A stretch of 64,000 nt of DNA from Plutella xylostella (taxonomy: Eukaryota; Arthropoda; Insecta; Lepidoptera; Plutellidae): contig NC_064009.1 in NCBI RefSeq assembly GCF_932276165.1, positions 2,914,001-2,978,000 of the forward strand, written 5' to 3'. Within the stretch, counting starts at the first letter, position 1. Each line of letters starts with the position of its first letter. Under the pieces are notes generated by a model. The model saw only the letters and a program-made list of their open reading frames with translations. It had not been told where the DNA came from and did no database searches. Positions 12,795 through 24,400 of this stretch are shown here, in pieces. Position numbers and translations under genes: made by a program.

Positions 12795-12802
12795 TATTTA
12801 AT
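12795..12802 (-). terminator. Candidate poly(A) signal for SPAG7-like gene
   Basis: ATTAAA, a common variant hexamer, reads on the minus strand about 85 bp after the SPAG7 stop. No canonical AATAAA is nearer. Confidence 0.35.
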
Positions 12803-12886
12803 TGATGATTACAAAGTATTCTAGGCATAGTTACAACCAACAGATATGGTTGCTGGAGTATTAAAATTAATTACAAGAAACTTATA

Positions 12887-13582
12887 CTATGTTTGAACAC
12901 TCTCAACATCTTCCTCAGTTTTCTTCAGCTTTTTTGCTTTTATATCAGCCATTGTTTGTTCTATCGAACGCAAATCCTTTTTATTTTCACTTGAAACTTC
13001 TCCATAGCTTTTATTCATGATAGTTTTCTGTGCAGCATCAATAGCTGCTTCTTGTCCAATCAGATGAGCATATTTCTGCTTGTAGAACGTTCCACTAAGT
13101 TCCTCGGGGCCTCGTTTGCGTTTCCTGTTCTCTTCCTCAGAATCTAGAACCGCTTGTCTTTTGTTTTCAATACGCTGCAATGCCATTTCTACAGCTTTTT
13201 CTTCATCCCACACGCCGCCCGCGCGCCGGACGGCCAGCTCGTCCTCCGAGGGCCCCTGGTCTTTGCTGTATACAACTGCATAGCGGTCAATACCTTCTTG
13301 GCCAAAGGAGAACACCTGAGCCCCAGCAGTCTCAGCCACATCTCGGATGATGGCTCTGTACATATGGTCCATTGGGTCAAACTGGAGGTATGGCAGCGTT
13401 CCATCTTTGATGAAGTCACTAACTTTATCTTCAACTTTCTTTCGGAAACGGTTCAGCATCTCTTTCTCTTGTTTATGTTTCTTTTCAATTGCCTCTTTCT
13501 GCTTTTTGATGGCATTCTTTTGAGCTTCGCTTGCTGATGGTGGTTTTTGCATTGAATTCAAAATGTTGTCAAGAAAATCCAT
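12887..13582 (-). CDS. SPAG7: Sperm-associated antigen 7 homologue, R3H domain
   Basis: Complete 231-residue open frame in a single exon, close to the length of vertebrate SPAG7 (about 227). The start codon sits in an ideal context (CCACCATGG). The start MDFLDNILNSMQKPPS, a Lys/Glu-rich coiled coil (residues about 20-50), an R3H domain (about 46-108, with DFIKDG and VFSFGQEGIDRYAVVYS), a PSEDEL motif and a C-terminal KYAHLIG...AAIDAAQKT block follow the SPAG7 order. R3H domains bind single-stranded nucleic acid, and the biological role of SPAG7 is poorly known. The R-x3-H signature reads RAIIR (76-80) here, so the histidine is replaced by Arg. The 5' neighbour on the same strand ends only 33 bp upstream. 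Lack of introns could mean an old retrocopy, but I see no tail or target duplication. Confidence 0.92.
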   Translation of the reverse strand: MDFLDNILNSMQKPPSASEAQKNAIKKQKEAIEKKHKQEKEMLNRFRKKVEDKVSDFIKDGTLPYLQFDPMDHMYRAIIRDVAETAGAQVFSFGQEGIDRYAVVYSKDQGPSEDELAVRRAGGVWDEEKAVEMALQRIENKRQAVLDSEEENRKRKRGPEELSGTFYKQKYAHLIGQEAAIDAAQKTIMNKSYGEVSSENKKDLRSIEQTMADIKAKKLKKTEEDVESVQT

Positions 13583-13615
13583 GGTGGAAAAGGTTTTTGC
13601 AATTTATGGTCAAGT

Positions 13616-13949
13616 TTATTTTTTTGTGTCTCTAGTAAAACTAGATGTGTATGTCACTATCTCCTTAGCTGAAAGAGTTATAACCCGCGGTATAACAAAG
13701 CTATCTGCTGGTAGCTCACAGTCCGTACCAAACAGAGCAAATGAGTTTAGAGATGTTTCAAATATTGAACAGATGTGGGCACCAAATTTAATTGTATAAT
13801 TAGCATAAACCAGAAGTGTTTTTAGAGCTGGTTGGAAGGGGGATCCTCTTACCAAGGGTGTGTTTGCGCTGAAGTCAATATCCTTGCACTTTAAAATTAA
13901 ATCTTTCTTTTTGGTGTAGAGCTCTTCAAACAGAGTTGATAGTTGTAAA
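13616..13949 (-). CDS. AIRIM-like gene terminal exon
   Basis: The acceptor is ATTTTACAG. The exon completes a Ser codon and encodes LSTLFEELYTKKKDLI to FTRDTKK, stop. AATAAA overlaps the stop codon, so a cleavage site would fall close to the SPAG7 start codon. Confidence 0.65.
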
Positions 13950-14436
13950 CTGTAAAATAAAATATTTTATAGTTTAGTACAGTCGAATATGGAGTTTGCT
14001 CTAATAAAGATGAGATAAAATTAAATCTTCAGGTAATAAGTACCTACCTATAGTATTTTTTGATAACAAAACTGATGGTTAGTACTTACGAATATTGTTG
14101 AATTGTCACTACTCTATCCGAGATACGATCATGTAGTTTAGATAGTAGCTTCGATTGTATATCTTTGTATTCTTCTAAAGGGGTCCTACTAATGTCAGCC
14201 CTGGTGAAACACAAAATAGGTTAGTAAAATTAAACAAAATTTAATACTTACTAAAGTACCTTACAGTAAGTATAAATATTAACTAACGCTGCTATTTCTC
14301 TGCATGTGCTGATATTGCTATTGATAGAATCGGCTATTGCTCGACACTGTAACAAGTTTTTGGTAGCAGCTCGATAAAATTCCTCGAAATCACAAAAATA
14401 ATCAACGATTTGTTTTTGCAGTTTAGTTTCCATCAT
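13616..14436 (-). CDS. Three-exon small protein, possible C1orf109/AIRIM homologue
   Basis: Exons 14252-14436, 14090-14188 and 13616-13949 join to a 205-residue protein. It starts MMETKLQKQIVDYF, is helical and polar in its first half (CDFEEFYRAATKNLLQCRAI, PLEEYKDIQSKLLSKLHDRI) and has VYANYTIKFGAHICSIFETS further on. The two introns are short (about 63 and 140 bp), and the first contains a TACTAAC-like branch site. Length, helical pattern and the spacing of the Leu/Ile heptads resemble C1orf109/AIRIM (203 residues, a partner of the AFG2 ATPases in ribosome maturation). The resemblance is weak and from recall, so the name is a suggestion only. The stop codon overlaps AATAAA and lies 33 bp before the SPAG7 start. 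The start is the first of two ATGs and shares an 860-bp upstream region with the divergent LPCAT gene. Confidence 0.6.
14090..14188 (-). CDS. AIRIM-like gene exon 2
   Basis: With acceptor GACATTAG the exon reads on in frame as RTPLEEYKDIQSKLL and ends at ATTC|GTAAGT. The other acceptor 12 bp upstream (TTTCACCAG, better pyrimidine tract) would create an in-frame TAG at the junction. The reading given here is the only one that keeps the protein open. Confidence 0.55.
14252..14436 (-). CDS. AIRIM-like gene exon 1
   Basis: From ATGATGGAAACTAAACTG to the donor TTTA|GTAAGT, the best consensus donor here. It leaves in phase 2. Weaker donors (T|GTAAGG, AAG|GTACTT) do not give an open continuation with either acceptor. 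Confidence 0.6.
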
Positions 14437-15293
14437 CGGAACTTCAGTATAGGCGACATTTCACTTATTTTGAAAATCTTTAATTTTATTTATTTACGGT
14501 TAACGGCGTGTTTTACTTTCAGAATAGAAGTCAATTTTATTCCAAACAACAAAAATTAGTCGCAACTCGCATTGAAAACTCGAAAGGACACAGACAGAAA
14601 TAGAAATGTCAATGTGAACTAGATGTCAAATTTGACATAAGCGGTACGTCTGTTGTGCGTATTAAATTAAATAACGTTTGTTTTATTAGTATAATACTTG
14701 AGAGAAATCTAATTAGATTATTAATATATTAATTATGTGTCATGGCCAAATTTTAATAAATATTATTAGTTTTTACTATACGGCACTACAATCATTAACA
14801 TTCTTTGTAAATGTTCTCTATGACAAGTGTTCGATAGTGACAGTTAGTGATGTCCTTTTGATCTTAACAAAAAACCGAAACTTTTTTGTTTATTTTATAA
14901 ATGTGGTGTAAATTAAAATTAAAACACTTTCTTCTTATAAAGAATATAATATTGTAGAATCTTGGTAGAACCCGAATACATAATTTACTTAAAGAACGCA
15001 TTCACAGCGTTAACGAACAGCTGTCAAATGATGCTGACCTATACGATTGCATTAAAATGAACGGTATAAACTACAACTCTCTCCCTTTCAATATTGCGGT
15101 TAGTTTAGCTCAGACGAGTGTGCTATGTAAACGTATTGATGTGGCGCATTTTTTATTTGGATGTAAACACGTCGCAGATTGTTAAAAAACGTGAAGTGAA
15201 TACTTAGTAATTATGTGTTCCGATGAAAATGTTATGTGTTTAAAGTGTGCTGTAATTTAATGGGTCAACCAAATCTTTCACTTCTGTGTGAAA
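14437..15293. promoter_or_regulatory. Shared divergent upstream region (AIRIM-like / LPCAT)
   Basis: This 857-bp interval separates two divergently oriented start codons and therefore should hold both promoters and the LPCAT 5' UTR. I see no obvious TATA box at a sensible spacing. It is AT-rich with no repeat that I recognise. This is inference from layout. Confidence 0.5.
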
Positions 15294-15416
15294 ATGAATG
15301 GTAAAATGCATAGTGAGACCGGCAGTGGCGCTTTCACATCCGACGGCATGCGCGCCGAAATATTGAACCCCTTCGTCCACAAATTGGAATTAGATAACAC
15401 ATATGACAAAATAAAG
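15294..15416 (+). CDS. LPCAT: LPCAT exon 1
   Basis: The start codon is in AAAATGAATGG. Forty-one codons are phase 0 at the donor ATAAAG|GTACAG. It encodes a polar N-terminus ending ILNPFVHKLELDNTYDKIK; the NPFVH stretch is a family feature before the first membrane span. A second Met is at codon 5. Confidence 0.85.
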
Positions 15417-18400
15417 GTACAGTTTTTGGGAACATAATAATATGAATATTATAATTTTGATAAAATAAGCGAAGACATCGAGATAATTGCAGGATTAGGT
15501 AACTTTGCCCAGGTTCCTATATAAAAAAATATATTAGGGTATTATCCATCTATTTTTTGACAATGATAGATAGATTTTCAGTGTTTACACAATATTTTAT
15601 CTCACATCCTACATCAAACCTACCGACTTCCATATTTGAATAATTATTTTAATTATGTTGGTACTAAAGCAGGTACCTACCTACTTTTTCTTATTTTAAT
15701 TATATAAAAAAAAGACATTCAAGTAGTATTCCCATAGATTATTAATTTACCTGCTTACACGCAGGTAAAAAAATAAAAACGATGCTGCAGTAGTATTTAA
15801 TGCATTATACTTAACGTTTTCCAAAGATCCTAATTGCTTATTAAGTAGGTATAATGTGTCCCTTGTTGGGCGCCATAAAAATGTCATGTGCATTGTAAAA
15901 CATTATGCCACAAACTTATCTGTTCTATAGCCTGTAGGGGTAATTCAACCTTGCAGTTTACTAATAATCTAAGTATATGAATATTTAATTCATAGGTAAG
16001 TTATGAGACATGGATCAATTGAGTTCGCTCTCACCGGAAAAGATAAGTTTGTCGCACTATACCTATTGTTATAATTAAATACCTAACTATCAAAACAATG
16101 AATATTTATAGTAATAACTTGTTACAATATTCTTAGATAAAAAAAAAATTATCATGAAAAAATATACTTATTTAAACAATACAGTTTGACTTATTAATTT
16201 GAAATTAGGATGATGTTTATTTTTTATATTTTATTCATAAACTGTACTAACATAAGGTACCTACTTATAAATCAAAGATACAGTTTACATACACTTAGGG
16301 CTAAAAAAACCTATCACCAAATAAATATATGAAACTGAAAGCAGTGTTTGTATACACAATTTTGGAGTTATAATTCTCATATAGGTTGGTACCATATAAA
16401 TTATAATGTAAGCCCCGAATTCAATTAAAAAAGTGGTATTATTTAATTTCTATTGCATGTCATCGCTTTGTCTCTTTCATCTGCTTCTTCTCTGGCATAG
16501 ATGATTTAATGTTGTACTTATGTACCTCGGAAGAGTATGGTTTTATAATAACATCGTATCAGTACCGAAAACATTTAGTAGTCTTCAGATAGTTGTTGTA
16601 GACAATAGTCAGTAAGTACCAAAATTATCTTCTTGCTTAATGTATTAAGCAAATATTGCAATGAGAAGATATTTTATAAAAATCTTAACTAGGTTAAAAT
16701 ACCTATGAACTTATAGTACCGAGTAGTGCATGGCACAATAAGCGAAATATTGGTCTAAGCAGTGAGTGACTGCAATAAAACCATCACAGTTTCATCATGA
16801 GACATGTTGAGATTACAATAAGTAGCACGGCACTTACCTCACAAATGGTTTACCAACACTGTAGTAGGTACCTACCAAAACTAATAGAAACTTTATCTCG
16901 TGCACTGTAAAGGACTTGTAGCTTGCTTAGATTCTGTAAAAAATGTTAACTATTTACATATTTATATTTAACTAGTCCTCTAAGTCTTGGTGTAGCAAAA
17001 TTTTTAAAATAAACATAATGTTATAAAATAATTATGAAATTGATGAAATGTAAAACCATTTTTTTTACGATACGACAGTGACAATTAAATTAACCGTAAA
17101 TTAAATGTTGTATTTTCTTTGTTACAGACCGCCATATTCACCATAATATTGTTGCCTTTTCGAGTAATAGTTATATGTTACTTGATCGTCACAGCGTGGT
17201 TCCTGGCGTGTATAGGACTTTATGGTCTAACTGAAGATGATCTCAGAAGAGCACCTATGACAGGATGGAGAAGGTATGCTATAATTAAATAATATATGGT
17301 GCCTATAACGGAAAACTTGAAAAAACTAATTAAGTTCAAAAAAATAATAGAAATTCAACAGTAACTCCCTACCTATTTCATTTGAAAATCACATGAATAG
17401 AAGCTTTCAAAGAAGCAGTGTAAGCAAAGGCAGGTGTAAAATAGTAAAGAATAGATTCGATAGGTACCTACCTACCCATTGAAAAACATTGAAGGTTATG
17501 CCTTTGTTAGGCTTTAGGTTTTCAAGTTTAGAACATCGGTATGACTGATTTACCATGAAGGCTACGGCTTTTCATTACTGAATGTGACACGGTCTTCAAA
17601 AATAATCGTCTTTGCCCCAGTTTTTTTTTGTTCATTAACATTCAGTTTATTTCATTAGCAAATTATAATATTAGTCGTACCTACGTATTATAGTAATAAC
17701 CAATTGAAAAAAACAAGATAATACGAATTTACATAACTACTTACCATACATCATTTTATATTTTATTGTGAGATTTAAAAAGCGAACGCAAATAAATAGG
17801 TCACGTTTGGGCGGATACATAGGTACCATGTCTTTTTCCCGGTCTCTGACCTTGATGACGTTCCGTGATTCCGCCGAGGCCGTAGAGCAGTGAAGCCAGG
17901 CTAATGTTGACATCGATTGGACACGGTGTCTGCTAATAATTGACATCTTCATGCTTTCTCTACAAACAGTAATACGTACTATACATTAGGCGTACTTAAT
18001 ATCTATGAATATTAGAGTCTTTTAGAGTCTACTCTATTAAAAAATTATAATGTACAAGTTGGTACAATTTCAACACACTAAACTATGGCATAGCCGTACA
18101 CATAAGAATAATACTACAGTATAATAAAAAATAATAATAGTTACTAATAAGGATATATAAAAAAATATATCTGATTTTGGCAAATTTCGGTAATAACCGG
18201 TTTTAATAGGGAAGCCCTAATCGATTTGCGTGTGCGCCTTTTTTAAAATATTTTTTCCCTTTGTTTTTCTTTATCTCTTTCTCTTTTGATTTTTCTGATT
18301 CTTATCAATGGTGTTGTTGGTTTTGAATAACTACGTTTTGGTTTTAATGAAATAGGATAGGTACTTAAGTACCTGCTATAAATGGCGGAGTTTTATGTAA

Positions 18401-21400
18401 GTTTTACTTGTTTTAATTTACTTTCAGTCAGTTTATATAGGTATTAAAATTAATTTAATAATAATGACATCAGCAATGATTTCAAAAGGAAGGATAGGCC
18501 CTTCAGAACATTTTACTCAAACCTTCTTCATACAAGCAAAATAACTTTTATCTGTCATAATTTTTTTGAACTATGTCAGTGCCTAGCAACTATCTTGACG
18601 ACGTAACCTTGTACGTGCGTTAATAATTTACCATCCCGGACATTGTTTTATTATTTACAGGCGCCATATCAATCATTTAAGACAAATCCAACTACTAAAA
18701 TTAAAACTGTTTTGGGCTGTAGACCTGTAGAGCGTCCCGTACAAATGGACTAAAAATCACGCTCCATAACGTAAGTGTGTGCAACAAGAAAATGTTCTCG
18801 GGGGATAGTCAACAAAAAATGACGTCCGCACAAGGTTACAGCGCGCGGCCATTGTAGACTTTGGTAGTAAAATAATTATCACTTTATAATGTGTTTATTA
18901 CTTAATTTAATGGTAATTACCGATGATACGATATTCGGTGTTTCTTTTTGACCTTCGTATAATGGTTTTTGCAGCCTTTCAGAACACAACTACATATTTA
19001 TCACAAGATTCACAAGACCATCTCTCGGCCACAGACAACTGTCGACTGAGGAGCGTTGGCCCTAAAATTACGATTTTAGGGCCAACGCGCGGGTGCCATT
19101 TTTTTTAGTGGGAGGCCCTGTCCTTACGCTAGTAATATATATGTCAATGGACATCAGTTAGTTTATATAGTTATCTAAAAGTCTAATGTAGTTATGAATT
19201 AGGTCTAAAACTAAAAGATTATTTCGTTTCTTATACTTATCCAGATCACTAACGAATTAACTAAGTACCTACTTATCTTATTCATCACTATAAATTCATC
19301 ATTATTCTTACTTATAAGTATATTAATTAGTAGGCTATCTATCTACATAGACATTCTGATAAGGTAGCTGAATGTGTATAGGAGGTACAGAGATTACAGA
19401 GTTACACACATGAACACATTACACCTAAGTTGCAGAAATATCCAACAATGTAAGAAGAATATAACACTGCAGATAAATATTTCACAACTCAGTGTCGAGG
19501 CAATAAACAACGATTCACATGAAGATGTTTTTATTAGGTACCTATGTGCAGCCAGCGGCCGCCTAGCGGTACTCAGGTCAACCATCTAGAAAGCCTAGAA
19601 AGTAACACTTTATAACTTCGCCCGCAGAGATAAACTTTAGTCATAAATCGCTTAAAATCTGAAGACAACAGTAAGTTATAGGGTGATAATTTATGAATGA
19701 GTCAGCAGTATCTAGTAACGGTTATGTTCGTATGTATGCCAGTTTTGCGTCAAAGATCTGTTGACCTACTGTCTCATTTTTACTGGTCATTCAACTTTTA
19801 GAGATGTGTTTATTTTAGCATTCTTGTTTTTTTTGCTACCTATTGTTGTTGTTTTTAATCATGTGGAGAAAGATAACGATGATTTTAAGTTAGAAGCCTA
19901 ATAGTCTTATTTTTTTATTAGATAAATGATCGTTATTATATTCGCCAGCTAATTTCAATGGATATTATGTTAGAGTAAGGATTCCCTAACATTGCCCAGT
20001 CAGCCTAGCAAACTAACGCGACTTTCTGAGGCGTCGAAAACAAATTGCAATGGATGGAAGGGCGTCACAAAGATAGTACGGTTAGCTACATAAGTATCTA
20101 TCTATCTACGAAGTAGTTCGTAGTAGCTATAAACTTTTACACCTTGTCAAACTAACCAACTGTAAATTTTGATTTCAAATAAATAGGCGGTTTGTGAGTA
20201 TGATAACATAGTGATCATTAAGTTATAGATACTAATGAAGCTGACTATACATAGTACCTACACTATTTACACATCACTGTAACCTGTGTTCTCTTGCTTG
20301 GGTATTTGTACTACCAAGTTGAGATTGTTATTAAAACTAGATGCGTACCTACCTTACTAGAAAATTTTACAATAACGATTTACTTATCGCCGTTTCATAG
20401 TGTAGATTAAGTGCCAATTTCACCATTCTCGGTTATCTAACCGACAGGGATTGATTTATAAATTAAACGTCATCTCCATATAAAATTCATGACAGATGTG
20501 TCAAAAGTTAACCACTACTCCCTGGTTATGCTCTAACCGAGAATGGAGAAATTGGCACTAAACTAGGTACTAGGTATTTGCCAATCAACCGAGAAAGCTC
20601 AATTAGCAAAGTAATCAAAACCAAACTGTATTCAGATTGATCACAAAATGAGCTATTCCTAAACAGCTAACAACCTCATTTCAACACAATACTCTTACGT
20701 ACTTTCATTACAAGTACAAAGCATAAAAATGGCGCCTGGTAGATTCCAATCCAGTCCAGGCATGGCGACATATTGCCACGTATTTTGACACAGGCGCTCT
20801 CCACACTCCACAGCAAGCTTCGCCACTCCATCCTATGGTGCGTGCGGCTTGTGGTCCTCGCGTCTGGTTTCCACCGGGTGAAGATCAAGGGGAAGAAGAA
20901 CATGGTGGGCAGCTCCCGGGAAGCCCCGGTGCTGGTGATAGCCCCCCACTCGTCGTTCTTCGACGCGGTGGCGATAGTCTGTCTGGGCGCGCCCAGCGTG
21001 GTCGCCAGGGCTGATACAGCGAAGATACCGTTTATAGGACGTATGTGGTTGAGTTGGCGTTTGGCTTGTTTGTAGAGCTTGCGTAGGAGTCTGGTCACTA
21101 GACCGCTGAATTTAAGTATTTATAGCTTAGTTTCCAATTATTTTACGATTTCTTTAATATAAGTTATTTCATCTGTATGACGATATGTATGCTAATTATA
21201 ATTTTACTATGAATGGTATTGTTCATTTTAACGTTCAAGAGCTTTGAATTTAGGTTAGAGTGTGTATCTATTTGAACAGAATTCCCACAATAGTGTCAAC
21301 GGAACTTTTTGCAAATTAAAGTCACGTTGTTATGACGTTTGAATATTTTCTCATTAATTATTTATGGATTTGGTTGTCCAGTTACCAGATAAGCTAGATT

Positions 21401-24400
21401 TAAAAAAAAGTATAATAATACTCCCCGCAAGGGAGTACATTAGTACAAGGCGTGAGTGCGTGTATGTGTGTGTGTATATGAATGACAGTAATTGTCAGGG
21501 GCGTATTTAAAGATTGCGCGCCCTGGGCTCCTGTAGTTTTCCGCCCCATCAAGGAATGAAAGAAAAAATAAAAAACCGACTTTAAAAAACCACCAAAAAG
21601 TAAGAAATAATTTAAGGTTTAGACCAATCCTAGGTGATAGTACAAATAGACCTAAGCAGGTACTGCCACCTAAGATTGGTTTTAACCTTAAATTATTTCT
21701 TACTTTTTGGTGGTTTTTTGAAGTCGGTTTTTTTATTTTTTTTTAATTATTATTTTATTTTATTATTTTTAGATTATTTGCAATAATTATCAATCAAAAG
21801 AAAGAAAGAAAGAAAGAAAGAAAGAAACATTTATTTGACGCACTGAACAATAAAAACAGAAACAAAAAGAACAAAAGAATACAACAAAAAATATATAAGA
21901 AAAAACACAAAATAATACAATATAAACAAACAAGGTTGCTGTCCAGAGCGTCAAAAAGGCACCAGCTCAGCGTGTGCTATGGCCAGAGAGGCCACAGCGC
22001 TGGTTTTCAGCTGGCCCTTAGTGTTGTGACCTCAGTCACGAACGCGAGGTATATTAACTAGGATGGGTTGTGTTGTGTTGTGTTGTGTGTATGTGTGTAT
22101 GTGTGTATGTGTGTATGTGTGGAATGTGTGTATATTTGAGTAAGCTAGGTAGGTGTATAAGTAGATATAAGTAAGTAGGTACATTAAGCCCCTGTTTCAC
22201 AATGTCTGGCTAGTCAAAAGTAAGATGCAAATGACACCAATAAGTCCTACTTCTCAATACGCATCATTCAAGCCTAAACACGAGGTAGTTGCTATATACC
22301 GTTGAGGAGTTCCCTTGACTGCCGTCCGTTTCCATCATCAGATCAGCTCAAGGTCACCATGATACTTTTTTTGTTATAAGAACTATATTTACGTTCTAAA
22401 TTTCATTAGAATCGGTTGATAAGTGCTTAAAACGGAAATTTATACCCCTGTTTTACACCTTTACCTTGTTTTTTTGTTTTACCCTTGGGGGTGGAATAAA
22501 ATTCTGAAAAAAATGGGACCACCCCTGAGCTCAACCCAATACATCAAAAAAAGAATTTTCAAAATCGGTCCATAAATGGCTGAGTAATCGATGAACATAC
22601 ATAAAAAATACATACATACAGACGAATTGAGAACCTCATCCTTTTTTCGAAGTCGGTTAAAAAAAAAAGAGCAGTCTAGTATGTGTATAGTACCTAGTAC
22701 CTACCGACCTACATAATATGTATAAGAACATTGTGGTGATACATTTACATAGATAATAATATCTTCCGAAAAAATAAAGATTTTTCTGGATAGACGAGAA
22801 CATTTTAGAACGTTTAGAAATAAACTTTGGCAACTGAGTGAGGCAATTTTTTTTTCTTTAGATTTCCGTAAAAAAATACAGAGGTTGAAAAAAATATGAT
22901 TATTCCACCGGCACCGGTTCAGAAAAGAAGAGGCCGGCTTTCATACTTAAAAAATCCAGCACTGCTCGTCACCAAAATACCTCAAAGTGACCCTGGATAG
23001 ATCTCTCACGTACAAAACTCACTTCCAAAACACCAAGATGAAAAGCTCCCGAAACAACCTTCTGCGACGGCTTACGTCTACCAGCTGGGGCGCCTCTCCG
23101 CAAGTTCTACGAATAAGTAACTTAGCACTCTGCTTCTCAGCCGAATTTGCCTGCCCTATATGGGTAAGATTTCCATTCCTCAGAGCCAGAAGACAAAAGT
23201 CTTCAACCAGTGCGTCCTGACAGTGATGACGTATGGTGCAGAGACGTGGACACTGACGGTAGGACTGGTCTACCGATTTAAAGTCGCTCAGCTTGCTATG
23301 GAGACAGCTATGCTTGGGGTTTCTCTGCTGCATCATATCAGAAATGAGGTTATCTGTCAGAGGACAACAAAAATAAGCAAGCTGAAGTGGCAGTGGGCTG
23401 GTCATATCTGCCAAAGTACCGATAACCGTTGGGGTAGACGAGTTCTCGAGTGCAGACCACGAACGAGGCAAACGCAGCGTGGGACGCCCTCCTGCCCGCT
23501 GGACTGACGACCTTTGGAGCCGGTATTGGTTGGATGAGGAAGGCCGAGGACCGAGTGTTGTGGCGCTCCTTGGATGATTATTGCCTGATGATGATATGGG
23601 CAAGGTCCGCGCATGCTAGAGAAGTAGATTTTGCTCTTAACGACACAGTTCGTATAGTAACGGGATGCCTCAAACCGACACCGCTCTACAAAGTCTACTC
23701 TCTGGCTGGGATAGCACCCCCTAGCATACGGCGAAAAGTGGCATGTTCTGTTGAGAAGGGCAAACAAAGACTCCAGACATACACTTTACTCACATACTGC
23801 AGCACCTTCCCGCCTTAAGAGCCGCAAAGCGTTCCTAAATAGTGAGGTGTCCTTAACGGATGAAAACCCACAAAACGCAAGGCTAAGGCTCTGGGAAGAA
23901 AAGAAGCCTCAGGATCCTTTCCTACCTCAGGATTCTTGCTCCCATCAGTCTCCCCTGGCACATTTCGAATACACTAAATCGGTTGCGAGCAGAGGTAGGC
24001 TGCTGCAAGGACAATCTTTGCAAGTGGGACTATACTGTTGGTACCAACCTATGCGACTGTGGTAGGTACCGCCCCCCTGACTATGGAGCATTTACTCTAA
24101 AAAAATAGACTATTCACCGACCGGTTCAGCAAAAAAAAGGAAGGCGGCTCTCATAATTTAAATAATATTTCTTAAGACATGAAATCAACATTTGGAAAGA
24201 TGGCTCAGGGCCGTTCTAGGCTTACGTCCTAAAATATTGTTCTGTACTTTTTTACTCCTCTAACCTAAAGCCCAAGGGCGGCCTGCCGGCCGCCCCTGGG
24301 CCGCCCTTCGGCGCCTTCCACCCCGGGCTGTAGCCCTTTTAGCCCTAGGGTAAATACGCCCCTGGTAATTGTGCATAAATAAAAGGTAAGCAAGTAAGCA

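Larger units (their letters stand above)
21496..24364. mobile_element. hAT-like element, 8-bp target duplication, heavily nested
   Basis: The ends are CAGGGGCGTATTTA and its complement TAAATACGCCCCTG. The flanks carry an exact 8-bp duplication GTAATTGT (21488-21495 and 24365-24372), diagnostic of the hAT class. No transposase frame remains. The interior is made of other repeats: a palindrome (21563-21741), a LINE 3' end with (AAAG)n, a TGTG microsatellite, a Lepidoptera-style repeat and a Jockey fragment holding an RTE insertion. The intact duplication suggests that the outer element was recent or unrearranged. Confidence 0.8.

Noticed and set aside
13154..13537. 127-codon frame antisense to SPAG7
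   Set aside because: Complement shadow of the real SPAG7 coding sequence, with hydrophobic low-complexity translation.
18923..19108. 61-codon frame around the hairpin
   Set aside because: Chance frame in an intron, with no codon bias or borders.
20760..20813. Longer LPCAT exon 3a starting at 20760
   Set aside because: In frame, but adds 18 residues between GWR and GFHRV, where the family and exon 3b keep 17 in total.
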